Source of the DNA: Pelagomonas calceolata | Lineage: Eukaryota > Sar > Pelagophyceae > Pelagomonadales > Pelagomonadaceae | Assembly (NCBI GenBank): GCA_918797485.1 | Contig: CAKKNE010000005.1 | Span: forward strand, 3,658,001-3,722,000 | DNA length: 64,000 bases | Direction: 5' to 3' | Translations under genes and position numbers: made by a program | The notes under the pieces: generated by a model | What the model saw: only the letters and a program-made list of their open reading frames with translations | Database searches by the model: none | Told to the model about the DNA's origin: nothing | Part shown: positions 42,403 through 51,401 of the stretch, one piece after another | Layout of the letters: each line of letters starts with the position of its first letter | Numbering within the stretch: the stretch's first letter is position 1

Positions 42403-43530
42403 CTACTCGTCCTTCTTGGAGAACTTGCTCTGGAGCTTGCCGATGAGCTGGAACAGGCGGAAGCGCTTCGAGGGCTTGTACGGCTTCATTTCCGGAATGG
42501 GGAGCGAGCGCCCTACGCCGTAGAAGAACGCAAAGGCGCCGCCGAGGCCGCCCGTGTTGCCTTGTCTGCGGTCGACGGTGTAGAAGCCGAACTCCTTGAC
42601 GAGGCCGTCCGCCGTGAAGTCCATGTGCATGCACTGGGGCGGGTTGATAATCTCCTTGCCCGTGGCCTGTGTGGAAATCAAAATTTTACGGCGCGTTCGT
42701 GCTGAATCATCGCGTCGTCCTCCACGCCTGCTCGATGGCGTGGCGACGCACTGGTTGATTTCCACACAGCCCGTGGCCTTGCCGAAGCGCTTCGAGTCGG
42801 CGACGTGCTTGCCGAGGGTACGCGTGTGGAACCAAACGCGGTTCGTCTGCGTCGGGTCCACTCTGAATAAGTGGTACTGCGCGTTGACGTCGAAGCTCTC
42901 CTCGAGCTTGAAATCCGCGAGGGCCGCCAGGTACTCCTCCTTCGGGAGCGGGCCGACCACGGGAGCGCAGAACTCGAAGCCCTCGGCGAGGCAGGCACCC
43001 TCGTCCTTCGTGCCGATGCCCGCCGTGAGCACCTCCTTGGCGCGCGCGACGAGATCCTCCGGCTTGATCGGAAAGTCAGACGCGAGGAACAGGGCCTCCT
43101 CGTCGACACACCTGTGCGCAAATCAATCGGTCGTGATTCAGCCGTGGGCGAACAAGCGCCGCGGAAGTTTTGATGTATGCACTGCGACGCACTGCGCCGC
43201 GAAGTCGGCCTCGGCGCCGGACGCGAGCTTGACGGGCGCGGCGGCCGCGGCCAGCTCGGCCGGCGTCGGAGTGGGCTTGACGGCGGCCGGCGCGGCGACC
43301 GCGGCTTCGAGCGACGGGAGGCTCTCGAGGTACGACGGCGCGGCGACCGTGGCTTCGATGGTCGGCGACGACGTCTGCGGCAACGACTCCAGGTACGACG
43401 CGCTGTCCTTCGCAACCCTCGCATTGTCCATGGTCGCAGTGTTGGCCTGGACAGCCCGCTTCGCGATGTTGTTGAGGTAGCTGTTCTCGAACGCGGTGGC
43501 GCCGAGCGCCAGGGCCAGTATGCATTTCAT
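42403..43530 (-). CDS. SnoaL-like/NTF2-fold protein with N-terminal leader
   Basis: Exons 43530-43193, 43111-42778 and 42666-42403 give 311 aa. The leader MKCILALALGATAFE is a signal peptide, probably plastid or secretory. An Ala/Pro-rich linker carries two YLESLP repeats. Residues ~115-290 resemble SnoaL-like (NTF2-fold) proteins of algae: ALADFKLEESFDVNAQYHL, WFHTRTLGKH, NPPQCMHMDFTADGLV and GNTGGLGGAFAFFYGVG. The function is unknown; the fold often makes small-molecule cyclases or isomerases. Two introners of opposite orientation interrupt it. The second is best explained by a GC-AG splice. Confidence 0.75.
42667..42777 (-). mobile_element. Introner, orientation 1, likely GC-AG
   Basis: The element 42668-42768 has ends TGTGTGGAAATCAA and TTGATTTCCACACA and is flanked by perfect 10-bp copies of GCCCGTGGCC (42658-42667 and 42769-42778). 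On the gene strand the duplication begins GGCCACGGGC and has no GT. Using its GC as donor removes exactly one copy and restores KATGKEIINPPQ. The only in-frame GT inside the repeat end (donor at 42765) would leave four extra codons. The interior holds a hairpin CCACGCC / GGCGTGG. Confidence 0.8.
43112..43192 (-). mobile_element. Introner, orientation 2, in SnoaL-like gene
   Basis: GT-AG intron, 81 nt. The gene-strand element begins AGTGCATACATCAAAA and ends CGATTGATTTGCGCACA. The flanks AGTGCGTCGC and GGTGTGTCGA match at 7 of 10 positions. Splicing restores DFAAQCVDEEALF. Confidence 0.78.
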
Positions 43531-43820
43531 GATGCAAACGTACGAACTGCTACTGATTTTGCCCTAATTTGGAAGCTGCATGACCGGACTGAGTTGGTCC
43601 CATCGAGCTCACCGAAGTCCGCGCATGGTTCGCCGCTGCGCAGGACTCTTCTCGAACGCCACGTGAGTACAGGCAGATTAGGAACCCACCTCTCCTTAGG
43701 TTGCCTCGACGCTCGGCGGCCCGCGCCCGCCGCCCGGCCGGCAAGGAGTCCGAGGAGCCGGTGCTAGGGAGCGGTCAGCGCACGAATAGAAACACAGGTT
43801 ACTTAAGACACCACAGGCTA

Positions 43821-46127
43821 CTACGCCAGGAACGTCCGCAGCACGAACTGCGTGAGCTGCTCCTTCGAGAGGTACATCAATGTATTGGAAATAACAGTGT
43901 GCACGAGTTTGATGGACAGCCCGTCCCAGACCGACGCATTTCTAGAATGAGTCCCGTGCCCGGCCTGCAACCTTGACCTATACCACTGCAGCGGGTGCGT
44001 CGCGGTGGCCGCGATCAAGGTAGCAAAGGCCGCGCAGACCGTCACCAAGCCGGAAGAAGCATCTAATGTGGAAGCCGACGCACCCCGCAGCAACCCCTCG
44101 TACAAGGTCTGGCGCAACGTCGGGAAGAGCACCAATACCGTATTCGGCAGTATCCCCGCACACGGCCAGCACCAGCGCCGCTTCCGCTCACTCACAGAAG
44201 GTAAGGCAGACAACCCACCCTGCAACCGCGTCACGGCGACCCACAGGGGGTTCGTCGCCAAAACGTTCAGGGCCCCCGCGACGAACGTCAGCAAGAACGT
44301 CTTGGCGCCCTGCCGCGCGTGGCCTCCAGTATGATTCTCGCCACTCAAATGGTTGAGGAACTCGTGGGCCGTCCAGAAGACGGCGCCCGACGCGTAGACC
44401 GCTAGAGCCGCCAAGGCCACCCCTCGGTATAACGATGAACACCCATTGGACAAGCCAAGCGGCTCGCCGAGCATCGCTCTTGTTTGTAAGGTAGACAGAG
44501 GATAGGTGGCCACGAACGACGCCATCATCGAGAAGGCTCCTAAGAATCCAGCAACTAAAGGTGGCGCGCGCTTCTCCGGAGCTTTGGGCTCCGCGCACTC
44601 CCCAAACGTAATGCGCCCTTCTCGTCTGATGACGGCGTCTTCCGGCAGACTAGCGACGTGCCTCCTGAGGGCGTCGACGTCCTTGAGCCACTCGGGCTGC
44701 AGGGGATGTAAACGGGAAGCATTCGCGAGAGAGAAGCCGTCGCCTCCACCAGCAAGCCAGGACGTGACGACGACGTCGATCGGTCCGGTAGGTCGTGAGA
44801 AGCCCCGCTGGGGACAGGCACTCTTTACCTTCGTGTCGTCGAAGGTCAACGTCTGGCCCTTCGTCTGTGTTTGTGCGCAGTCGAAGTGCCGCACAAACAC
44901 GCGAGCTCTATCATCATTCAGGACGATCCTCACGTTATTTGAACCTTGGAGGAAGCCGCCGCCCGTCGTCTTCAAGCTTTGAGCCCCGAACGCCACAAAC
45001 GCCTCTAGAGCATTTACTGATGGAAAGCGCACGACCTCCAATCTATTGGCCCAAGGCAAGATATTGGTGGCCTCGTCCCGCCCGAACTTACCAACTTTGA
45101 CGGCGCCGCGCACCGACCCCGATTCAATTAATGCGATCAACGGCACGCGTCTCTGCGCGTGGCAGGCGGCACTGCGGGCCATGGCGTCGGCCACGAGATT
45201 GCCCATCGCGCACTCTGATGCTCTACAAGCAAGAGCGTCGGCGCCTTGTTTTATCGAGCGCCAGGGCGGCTTGACCGATGGCGCGTGCCTCGAGAGTTCG
45301 CCGTCGATCACCTCATGTTTATGTTTATGTGCATCGAGCGCATGCATCTCGGACCGCGCACTGACCACCGTCACGTTGCCCTTTCGTCGCGCGAGGCTCA
45401 ACCGCAACACGCCAAGATGCGACGCCGCCGCGCCGGCCTGCAACACGACGGGCCCATCATTGAAGGAAGACCGGTGCCTCACGAGGTGCGTGTGTCCCCC
45501 CACGACCGCGTCGATGACATGAGACTTTGCAATTTCCACATCGAAGTCGTAGCCGCAGTGGCCCAGCGCGATCACGATATGAACTGATCTTTTAAGCTTC
45601 ACTGCTTCTTCAATAACTCGATCGGTCATCTTTTGATCACAAGACGTCTTTGGCAACGAAGACCGCCACTCGGCCGGCCCCAGCGCCGACGTGTCGCAGT
45701 AGCCCACAAATCCAATTTTCAGGTCGCCCACTTCTACTATTGAGGAGCATTTTATGGCATCGTAGTGGCCGCAGAGGTTCGTCGAGACGAGCGGCGCTCG
45801 TGCCGTCGCGGAAAAGTTGCGAAAAGAAGAAGCCAGCTCCAAATCGTGGTTGCCCACGCCCAGCACGGCATAGCCGAGCGCGCGCATGACCCGGCCCATG
45901 CCCGCCGGGCCCGCGCGCCGGAAGTAGCCCGTGCCAATATACGAATCGCCGCTGTCGACGAGCAGCTTCGGCTCCGGGAGTGACGCGTAGATTTGTGAAG
46001 CGTGCTTGAGCGGTGCGATCTCTCCATGTAAGTCGCTCGTGAAGGCGATCGTGAGCTCCGTGTTGTTTTTGTGATGCTTTTTGGCATGGCTGCTTGCTAC
46101 TGCTGCTAGGAGCAGGAGCCGTGCCAT
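43821..46127 (-). CDS. 5'-nucleotidase fused to an SLC25-type carrier
   Basis: Single uninterrupted 768-aa frame. The signal peptide MARLLLLAAVASSHA precedes a calcineurin-like metallophosphatase with 5'-nucleotidase motifs: TSDLHGE, VDSGDSYIGTGYF, VGNHDLE, ALGHCGYDFD and GGHTHLV, followed by the 5'-nucleotidase C-terminal domain (ESGSVRGAVK, SWLAGGGDGFS). From residue ~515 come three carrier repeats with PLSTLQTR, NPLWVAVTRLQ and HPLQWYRSRLQ, close to the peroxisomal adenine-nucleotide carrier PMP34. The N-half would dephosphorylate AMP-like nucleotides; the C-half would be membrane-embedded. A fused nucleotidase/transporter is unusual. No splice sites separate the halves. Confidence 0.85.
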   Translation of the reverse strand: MARLLLLAAVASSHAKKHHKNNTELTIAFTSDLHGEIAPLKHASQIYASLPEPKLLVDSGDSYIGTGYFRRAGPAGMGRVMRALGYAVLGVGNHDLELASSFRNFSATARAPLVSTNLCGHYDAIKCSSIVEVGDLKIGFVGYCDTSALGPAEWRSSLPKTSCDQKMTDRVIEEAVKLKRSVHIVIALGHCGYDFDVEIAKSHVIDAVVGGHTHLVRHRSSFNDGPVVLQAGAAASHLGVLRLSLARRKGNVTVVSARSEMHALDAHKHKHEVIDGELSRHAPSVKPPWRSIKQGADALACRASECAMGNLVADAMARSAACHAQRRVPLIALIESGSVRGAVKVGKFGRDEATNILPWANRLEVVRFPSVNALEAFVAFGAQSLKTTGGGFLQGSNNVRIVLNDDRARVFVRHFDCAQTQTKGQTLTFDDTKVKSACPQRGFSRPTGPIDVVVTSWLAGGGDGFSLANASRLHPLQPEWLKDVDALRRHVASLPEDAVIRREGRITFGECAEPKAPEKRAPPLVAGFLGAFSMMASFVATYPLSTLQTRAMLGEPLGLSNGCSSLYRGVALAALAVYASGAVFWTAHEFLNHLSGENHTGGHARQGAKTFLLTFVAGALNVLATNPLWVAVTRLQGGLSALPSVSERKRRWCWPCAGILPNTVLVLFPTLRQTLYEGLLRGASASTLDASSGLVTVCAAFATLIAATATHPLQWYRSRLQAGHGTHSRNASVWDGLSIKLVHTVISNTLMYLSKEQLTQFVLRTFLA

Positions 46128-46829
46128 CTGGCAGCGCAGCGGTGATCTATCGTATTTATGTTGAATTATTAACGCCGTGTGGGGCCTGCTCTATGCATGC
46201 ATTGCTGCGCTTTTTGCATGCCATGCAGCCAAAAAAATTGACCTATTGAGTTTGCGCGGCTCGGCTAAGCCTCCTCCCGAGGCCTGCCGGCGGCTCTGAG
46301 GGGTCCGTGGGTGCTTCATGTTGGCTAGCAAGCGTGGTTTTTGCTAGCGCAAAACACACACACTAGGAAGCGGTTGTTTGAGCAGCCACTTTTGCGACGC
46401 CGCTAGCTCCTGGTAAGTGACTCACCGTGCACCCTCCTGCCCTCCTTAATGCTCAGCGCTGACGTGCAGCCCGTGCTGCGCCGAAAACGGCGTTCCGAGA
46501 GACAGCGGCACGGTAAAAATCGACCGGTGGGCAAAAAGCCGCTGCGCCGGCTTGCGCCGCGCACACGGCGGCGGCCGCCCGTTTAGGGCCGCCGCGACGC
46601 CGCGCTCGGCTGCCACAACTGGCCAGCGCCGCGGCGCGCCCGCAATGTTGCGCTTTGGCCCGCGAACGCCGGCGGCGGCCGCCCAGAGAAAAACAGCCCC
46701 CGGCCGGACCGCCGCGGCGCGCCGACGCGGCCGCGCCGCTCCCAGAGAGAAACCAACCCCTCAGCACGCCGCCGCCGCGCCCCGCCACACCCGCCCGTCT
46801 CACGCAGGCCGCCGGCGCCGCGCGCGACG
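46128..46829. other. Divergent intergenic region, 5'-nucleotidase / CDK
   Basis: 702 nt. It contains a palindromic element at 46343 and, nearer the kinase, a strongly GC-rich part (46540-46800) with no supported ORF. Confidence 0.5.
46343..46366 (-). promoter_or_regulatory. Palindromic promoter element, copy 10 (reversed)
   Basis: On the minus strand it reads CTAGTGTGTGTGTT, spacer, GCGCTAGC. It lies 216 nt upstream of the 5'-nucleotidase fusion ATG and 464 nt from the CDK ATG. Confidence 0.6.
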
Positions 46830-47833
46830 ATGGACCGCTACACGAAGGTCGAAAAGGGCCAGACGCACGGCGAGGGCGCCTATGGCGTCGTCTACAAGGG
46901 CAAGGACCGCATCACGGGCGACTTCGTGGCCATGAAGAAGATTAGACTAGAACTCGAGGACGAGGGCATGCCGTCGACCGCACTCAGAGAAATCTCGCTG
47001 CTCAAGGAGCTGCAGCACCCGAACATCGTGGCGCTGAAGGACGTCCTGCAGAACGACGGGCGATTGTACCTGATCTTCGAGTTCCTCGACAAGGACCTGA
47101 AGCGATTCCTAGACAGCAACGAAGGGCCCTTGGACCGCATGCTCATCAAGTCCTACACGTACCAGATGCTGCGGGGCCTGAACTTCTGCCACGCGCGCGG
47201 GGTCATGCACCGCGACCTGAAGCCCCAGAATTTGTTGGTGACGAAAGATGGGCGGCTGAAGATCGCGGACTTTGGCCTCGCGCGGGCGTTCTGCCCGCCC
47301 ATTCGACCGCTGACGCACGAGGTCGTCACGCTGTGGTACCGGCCGCCCGAGATCCTGCTCGGATCCCAAACCTACGCGCCGCCCATGGACATGTGGGCCA
47401 TCGGCACGATCCTGGTGGAGATCGGTGCATGAATCAAAATTTCACGGCGCGTTCGAGACCACCCGCGGCCTGCATTCCCCCAGACGCCGTCGACGCGCAC
47501 CGGACTCACCGGTTGATTTGCGCACAGGTCGAGATGCAGACCAAGAAGCCCATGTTCCCGGGCGACTGCGAGATCGACGAGCTGTTCAAGATCTTTAGAG
47601 TGCTGGGCACGCCGAACGAGAGCGTCTGGGCCGGCGTGGCGTCGCTGCGGGACTACCAGTCGATCTTCCCGTCGTGGCCGCGGCTCGAGCTGTCCAAGTT
47701 CGCGGCCGGTTTGGAGGACTCGGGCCTCGACCTCCTGGACAAGTGCCTCAAGTACGCGCCGAACCAGCGCATCTCGGCGAAGCAGGCCCTGGACCACGCC
47801 TACTTCGACGACCTCGACAAGGACGTGATATAA
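46830..47833 (+). CDS. CDK1: Cyclin-dependent kinase, CDK1/CDKA type
   Basis: Cell-cycle Ser/Thr kinase activated by cyclin binding. Exons 46830-47414 and 47528-47833, 296 aa, the usual CDK length. The cyclin-contact helix is PSTALRE, a variant of PSTAIRE. Other motifs: AMKKIRLE (catalytic Lys), [35 protein letters not shown], and after the intron [20 protein letters not shown]. The glycine-rich loop reads [13 protein letters not shown], two to three residues longer than the usual KIGEGTYGVV. Thr14/Tyr15 inhibitory sites correspond to Ala-Tyr, so only the Tyr is kept. Confidence 0.93.
47415..47527 (+). mobile_element. Introner, orientation 2, in CDK
   Basis: GT-AG intron, 113 nt. It begins GTGGAGATCGGTGCATGAAT and ends CACCGGTTGATTTGCGCACAG (read CACCGG, TTGATTTGCGCACAG). 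The flanks GGTGGAGATC and GGTCGAGATG match at 8 of 10. The interior AAATTTCACGGCGCGTTCG equals the reverse complement of the SDR introner interior, proving the opposite orientation. An in-frame TGA follows the donor. Confidence 0.85.
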
Positions 47834-48296
47834 ATTCAGGGCGCCGCGCACCGCGCTTGGCTTGCCGCTTTCGTATCGCACCGAGTCCCCCCCCACACCA
47901 CTCCCCACTTAACAAGAGTTCCGTACAAATTCTTTTTGTCTGGCGCGGCGACGAGGCGTCTGCTGTGGCGGCGTTAGGACAGTCTAATAGGACTAGTGTC
48001 ACCGCGCGGGCGGCGTCTTTCAGAACAGCACAATTACGTCTAGCGTTTAGGGAAACAGCCTAGCCTTGCCTTCCTTAACCAAAACGGGTTTTTGCGGATC
48101 CCCGCCCGCCCCAGGGGACTCGTCGCGGAGGTCGCACGGGCCAGTGAGGCTTGCTTTCTAGTGTGTCTAATAGGACGCTAGCTCTGCATGGCCACTCGTT
48201 TTTTTGGCCACAGCGATGCGCGCCGTGGTTGAATTGTCATAAGCAATCAATACCATAAATAACTCATCGTGCTGTCCGCTGCAGTGCAAGCTTGAG
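47834..48296. other. Intergenic, CDK end to SulP start
   Basis: 463 nt. It holds the CDK 3' region and the SulP promoter with a palindromic element at 48158. Nothing else is recognised. Confidence 0.45.
48158..48182 (+). promoter_or_regulatory. Palindromic promoter element, copy 11
   Basis: CTAGTGTGTCTAATAGGA then CGCTAGC. It lies 115-139 nt upstream of the SulP ATG. Confidence 0.6.
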
Positions 48297-51200
48297 ATGA
48301 CTGACGCCACTGCTGGACGCTCGCGAGGTGCTGCAGCCTTGCTGGCTGCTTTCGAGCCACCACGCGAGGAGTCGAAGTCGGAGTCGCAGTCGTTAACTGA
48401 GCAATCCAGTCTCCTGGAGGCAGGGCTGCAGCGGCAGGCGAACGCAGCACACGTGCAAAATGCGCTCTCGGACGACGAAACCACAGACGAAGGCGGCAAG
48501 GATTATGGCAGTCCGTTTCTCGAGCGCACCAAGAGCTACGGCTCGTTCTTCAAGCCGCAGCGGCCTTTAGCGCCTATAACAAAGGACGACGCCTCGCTCC
48601 TAACGGCGGCGATGCGGCAGTCGCCGCCCGCCTCGTCGCAGGGCTCGCCGAAGCCGCCGAAAACGTCGCTGCTGCGCAAGGCGTCGACCGTCGTCATCGA
48701 CGCCGTCGCGCCGCCGCAGACGCGGCGGCGCTACTACGCCGACGTCGCCGTCACGCTAGCGCGGGAAGCGGTCGTCGGCGGCATCGCGTTCTTCTCAGTG
48801 CATAAATCAAGTTAGCGAATGCACCCAACTCACTGGTTGATTTGTGAACAGGTTCTTCTTCGTGACGGTGTTCGCGGCGGCCTTCGCGTCGACGACGTCG
48901 GCGGACGTCTCGTTTTTGCGGCCGCGCGGCGCGGACCTCGTGCGCATCGCGACGCTGGGCTTCGTGGCCGGGGCGCCCTTCGTCTTTTTCCAGAAGCTGC
49001 CCTACGCCATGCCGCTCGGGCCCGACCTCGGCGTCGCGCCTCTCCTAGGATTGGTGGCCGAGGCGATTGGCCGGGCGTATCCCGTGGGCACGAAGCTTCC
49101 TTCAGATGATGACGACGCCTTTGCGGCGGTCATTTTAGCGTGGGCGTTCGCGGCTTTACTGATCGGCGTCGCCCTGACGTCCCTGTCGCGGCTGCGGCTC
49201 CTGCGCTTCGTGGATTACATCCCGTTCCCGGTCATCTGCGGCCTCCTCGCGTCAATAGGCGTCGAGCTGGTGGTCGCGGCGATCGGGCTGGCCGCGCCGA
49301 GCGGGGGCTGGAAGGCGCATCCGTTGCCCGTCGCCGTGGCCGCGTTACTAACGGCCGTCGACACTTTATTAAGAGTGCGCCGCGTGGCGCCCGAATTAAG
49401 ATTTGGCGCCGTCGTCATCCTCCCGACGGCCATCTTCCACGTCGTCGCCTGGGAAACACACGCGGGGCTCAACCACTACTGGTTATTGGGACACGGCGCG
49501 ACGCCGTCGGCCGTGACCTACGCTGGCGTCGACGCGCTGCACGACGCCGCGGCCGGCTGCCGCCTCGAGATCACGCCGCCGCTCTGGGCCTTTCATCAAT
49601 TGTGGAGAGACCTCATCACGGGCTCGGCGCGGGGCAAGCGCGCGCTGGCGGCCTTCTGCGCGATGACGCGGCCGCTGCTGGCCGTCGTGGCCCTCGCGAT
49701 TTTGAAGGCACCCATGGCCCAGGCCGCGATGCGCCGGTCGCTCGCGCCGCCCGAGGAGATCGAATCAAGTGCGCCCGAGGCGCTCACCATGCAAAGACGC
49801 TTCCGGCGGCGCCGCGTCGTCGGCAGTAGCATAGCGACGGACGATCGCTTCGAACTCACTACTCTAGGCTTCTGCAGCATCCTCTCGGCGCTCCTCTCGG
49901 GCTCGGTGCTCGGCCAGCAGATCTCCCTGTCGGCCATCGCGCGGGGTTTGGGATTGGGTAGGTGGCAGCGCGCGCCGGGCGCCATTGCTGTATTGTTAGC
50001 CCTGGTCGCGCTCTGGCGGCCGGACTCGCGCTTCTCGATGGCGCGGGAGTTCGTGCCGCGGTTTGTCTACAGCGCTTTGGTTGCGGGCCAGGGCCTCGCG
50101 AACGTCGACCGATGGTTGATTGAGCCCGGCCGCCAGGTCCTGCCTCCCGCAGAACTCTGCGTGACGGTGCTCATCGTCTGCGTCGTGCGCTTCGCGGGAT
50201 TGGCCACGGGCCTGACGGCGGGCGCCGTCGCGTCCGTGGCGATTTTTGCGTTTGCGAACCTTTCCGCGCCGGTCGTGAAGTACGCCGCGACGGCACTCAA
50301 TGTTAGGTCCTCCGTGGAGCGCGACCGCGACGAGGCGGCTCGCTTAGATGTTTACGGTGATAGAATAGGAATTTTTGCCGTGCAAGGGTTTCTGTTCTTC
50401 GGGAACGGGCGGCGCGTTGTCGAGTTCGTGAGGGCGTGGCTCGACGGGGCGCACGACAACGCGCACTACGCGATTCTCGACCTCGCGCACGCGACGGGCG
50501 CCGACGCGTCGGCGGTCGACGCGTTGCTAGAAGCGGCGCGCCTCGTGCAGGCGACGCATCGACGCGAGGTCCCGGCGCTCTACGTCTGCGGCGCGCACGA
50601 AGACGTTCGGCGCGCGCTCCGGCGGCGACAGGCGTCGGGCGGCGCGGCCGTGAAGCAATCGCTGGACGTCGATAGCGCCCTTGGCGACTGCGAGGCACGG
50701 TTGCTGCGGGACCTTCGCGAGGGCAACTCGCAGACGCCGCTGCGGCGCCTGGGTACAACGGTGGTCTCGTTTGATAAAGCTTTGATCGGCGCCGTCCGCC
50801 GCAGCGCTTTATCAGGCTTCGCCGCCGACGCGGAGATAGACGCGTTGCTGGCGGGGCCCGGCCTGAGTGAATGCGCCGAGGCGAGGAGATTGAAGTCGGG
50901 CGAGGCGTTGTTACCACATGGCGCTGCGGGCGAGCCGACGGGGCACGACGACGCGCTCTACATCGTCGCGAGCGGCCGCATGACGGTGCGGCGCGACCCG
51001 AATCAGTCGACGGGCGCGATACTGCGGAAGGCGCGGCGCCACGCGACGTCGTTCCGCCTCGCCGAGCTGGGACCGGGGAGCATCATTGGGACGCACGAGT
51101 TCGTGCGAAGGACGCGGAGCGTCGGCGTCTTCATGGCCGCAGAGCCGTGCCTGTTGTACAAGCTGCCCTTCGCGGCGCTCGACGCGCTCGCCAGGAGCGA

Positions 51201-51372
51201 CCCGTCCGCGCACGGAGCTCTGTGGCGCCTGATCGCGGGGCACCTCTGCGGCGAGGCCGAGCGGACAAAATGGCGGCTCGGATCAATGGTAGACTTGCTC
51301 CACTCCGTGCCGCTCCGGGAGCCGATCGCGCGGCGGGCCCTTCGGGCGCTCGGGTCGGTGGAGGCGACGTGA
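48297..51372 (+). CDS. SulP-family transporter with STAS and cyclic-nucleotide-binding domains
   Basis: Anion or amino-acid transporter of the SulP (SLC26-like) family. Exons 48297-48787 and 48852-51372, 1003 aa. A cytosolic Ser/acidic N-terminus (~150 residues) precedes 10-12 membrane helices (LRPRGADLVRIATLGFVAGA, PYAMPLGPDLGVAPLLG and others). A STAS domain follows at about residues 675-760 (YGDRIGIFAVQGFLFFGNG, AILDLAHATGADASAVDALL). The last ~130 residues form a cNMP-type domain (ALYIVASGRMTV, LGPGSIIGTHEFV). The same order is known in fungal vacuolar SulP proteins. The substrate is undecided. Confidence 0.85.
48788..48851 (+). mobile_element. Introner, orientation 2, in SulP gene
   Basis: GT-AG intron of only 64 nt. 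It begins GTTCTTCTCAGTGCATAAAT and ends CACTGGTTGATTTGTGAACAG (read CACTGG, TTGATTTGTGAACAG). The flanks CGTTCTTCTC and GGTTCTTCTT match at 8 of 10. Splicing joins GGIAFF and FVTVFAAAF in frame. It is the shortest element of the family here. Confidence 0.83.
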
Positions 51373-51401
51373 TGTGTGCATAAGACATGTTGTTAGTGAC
51401 A

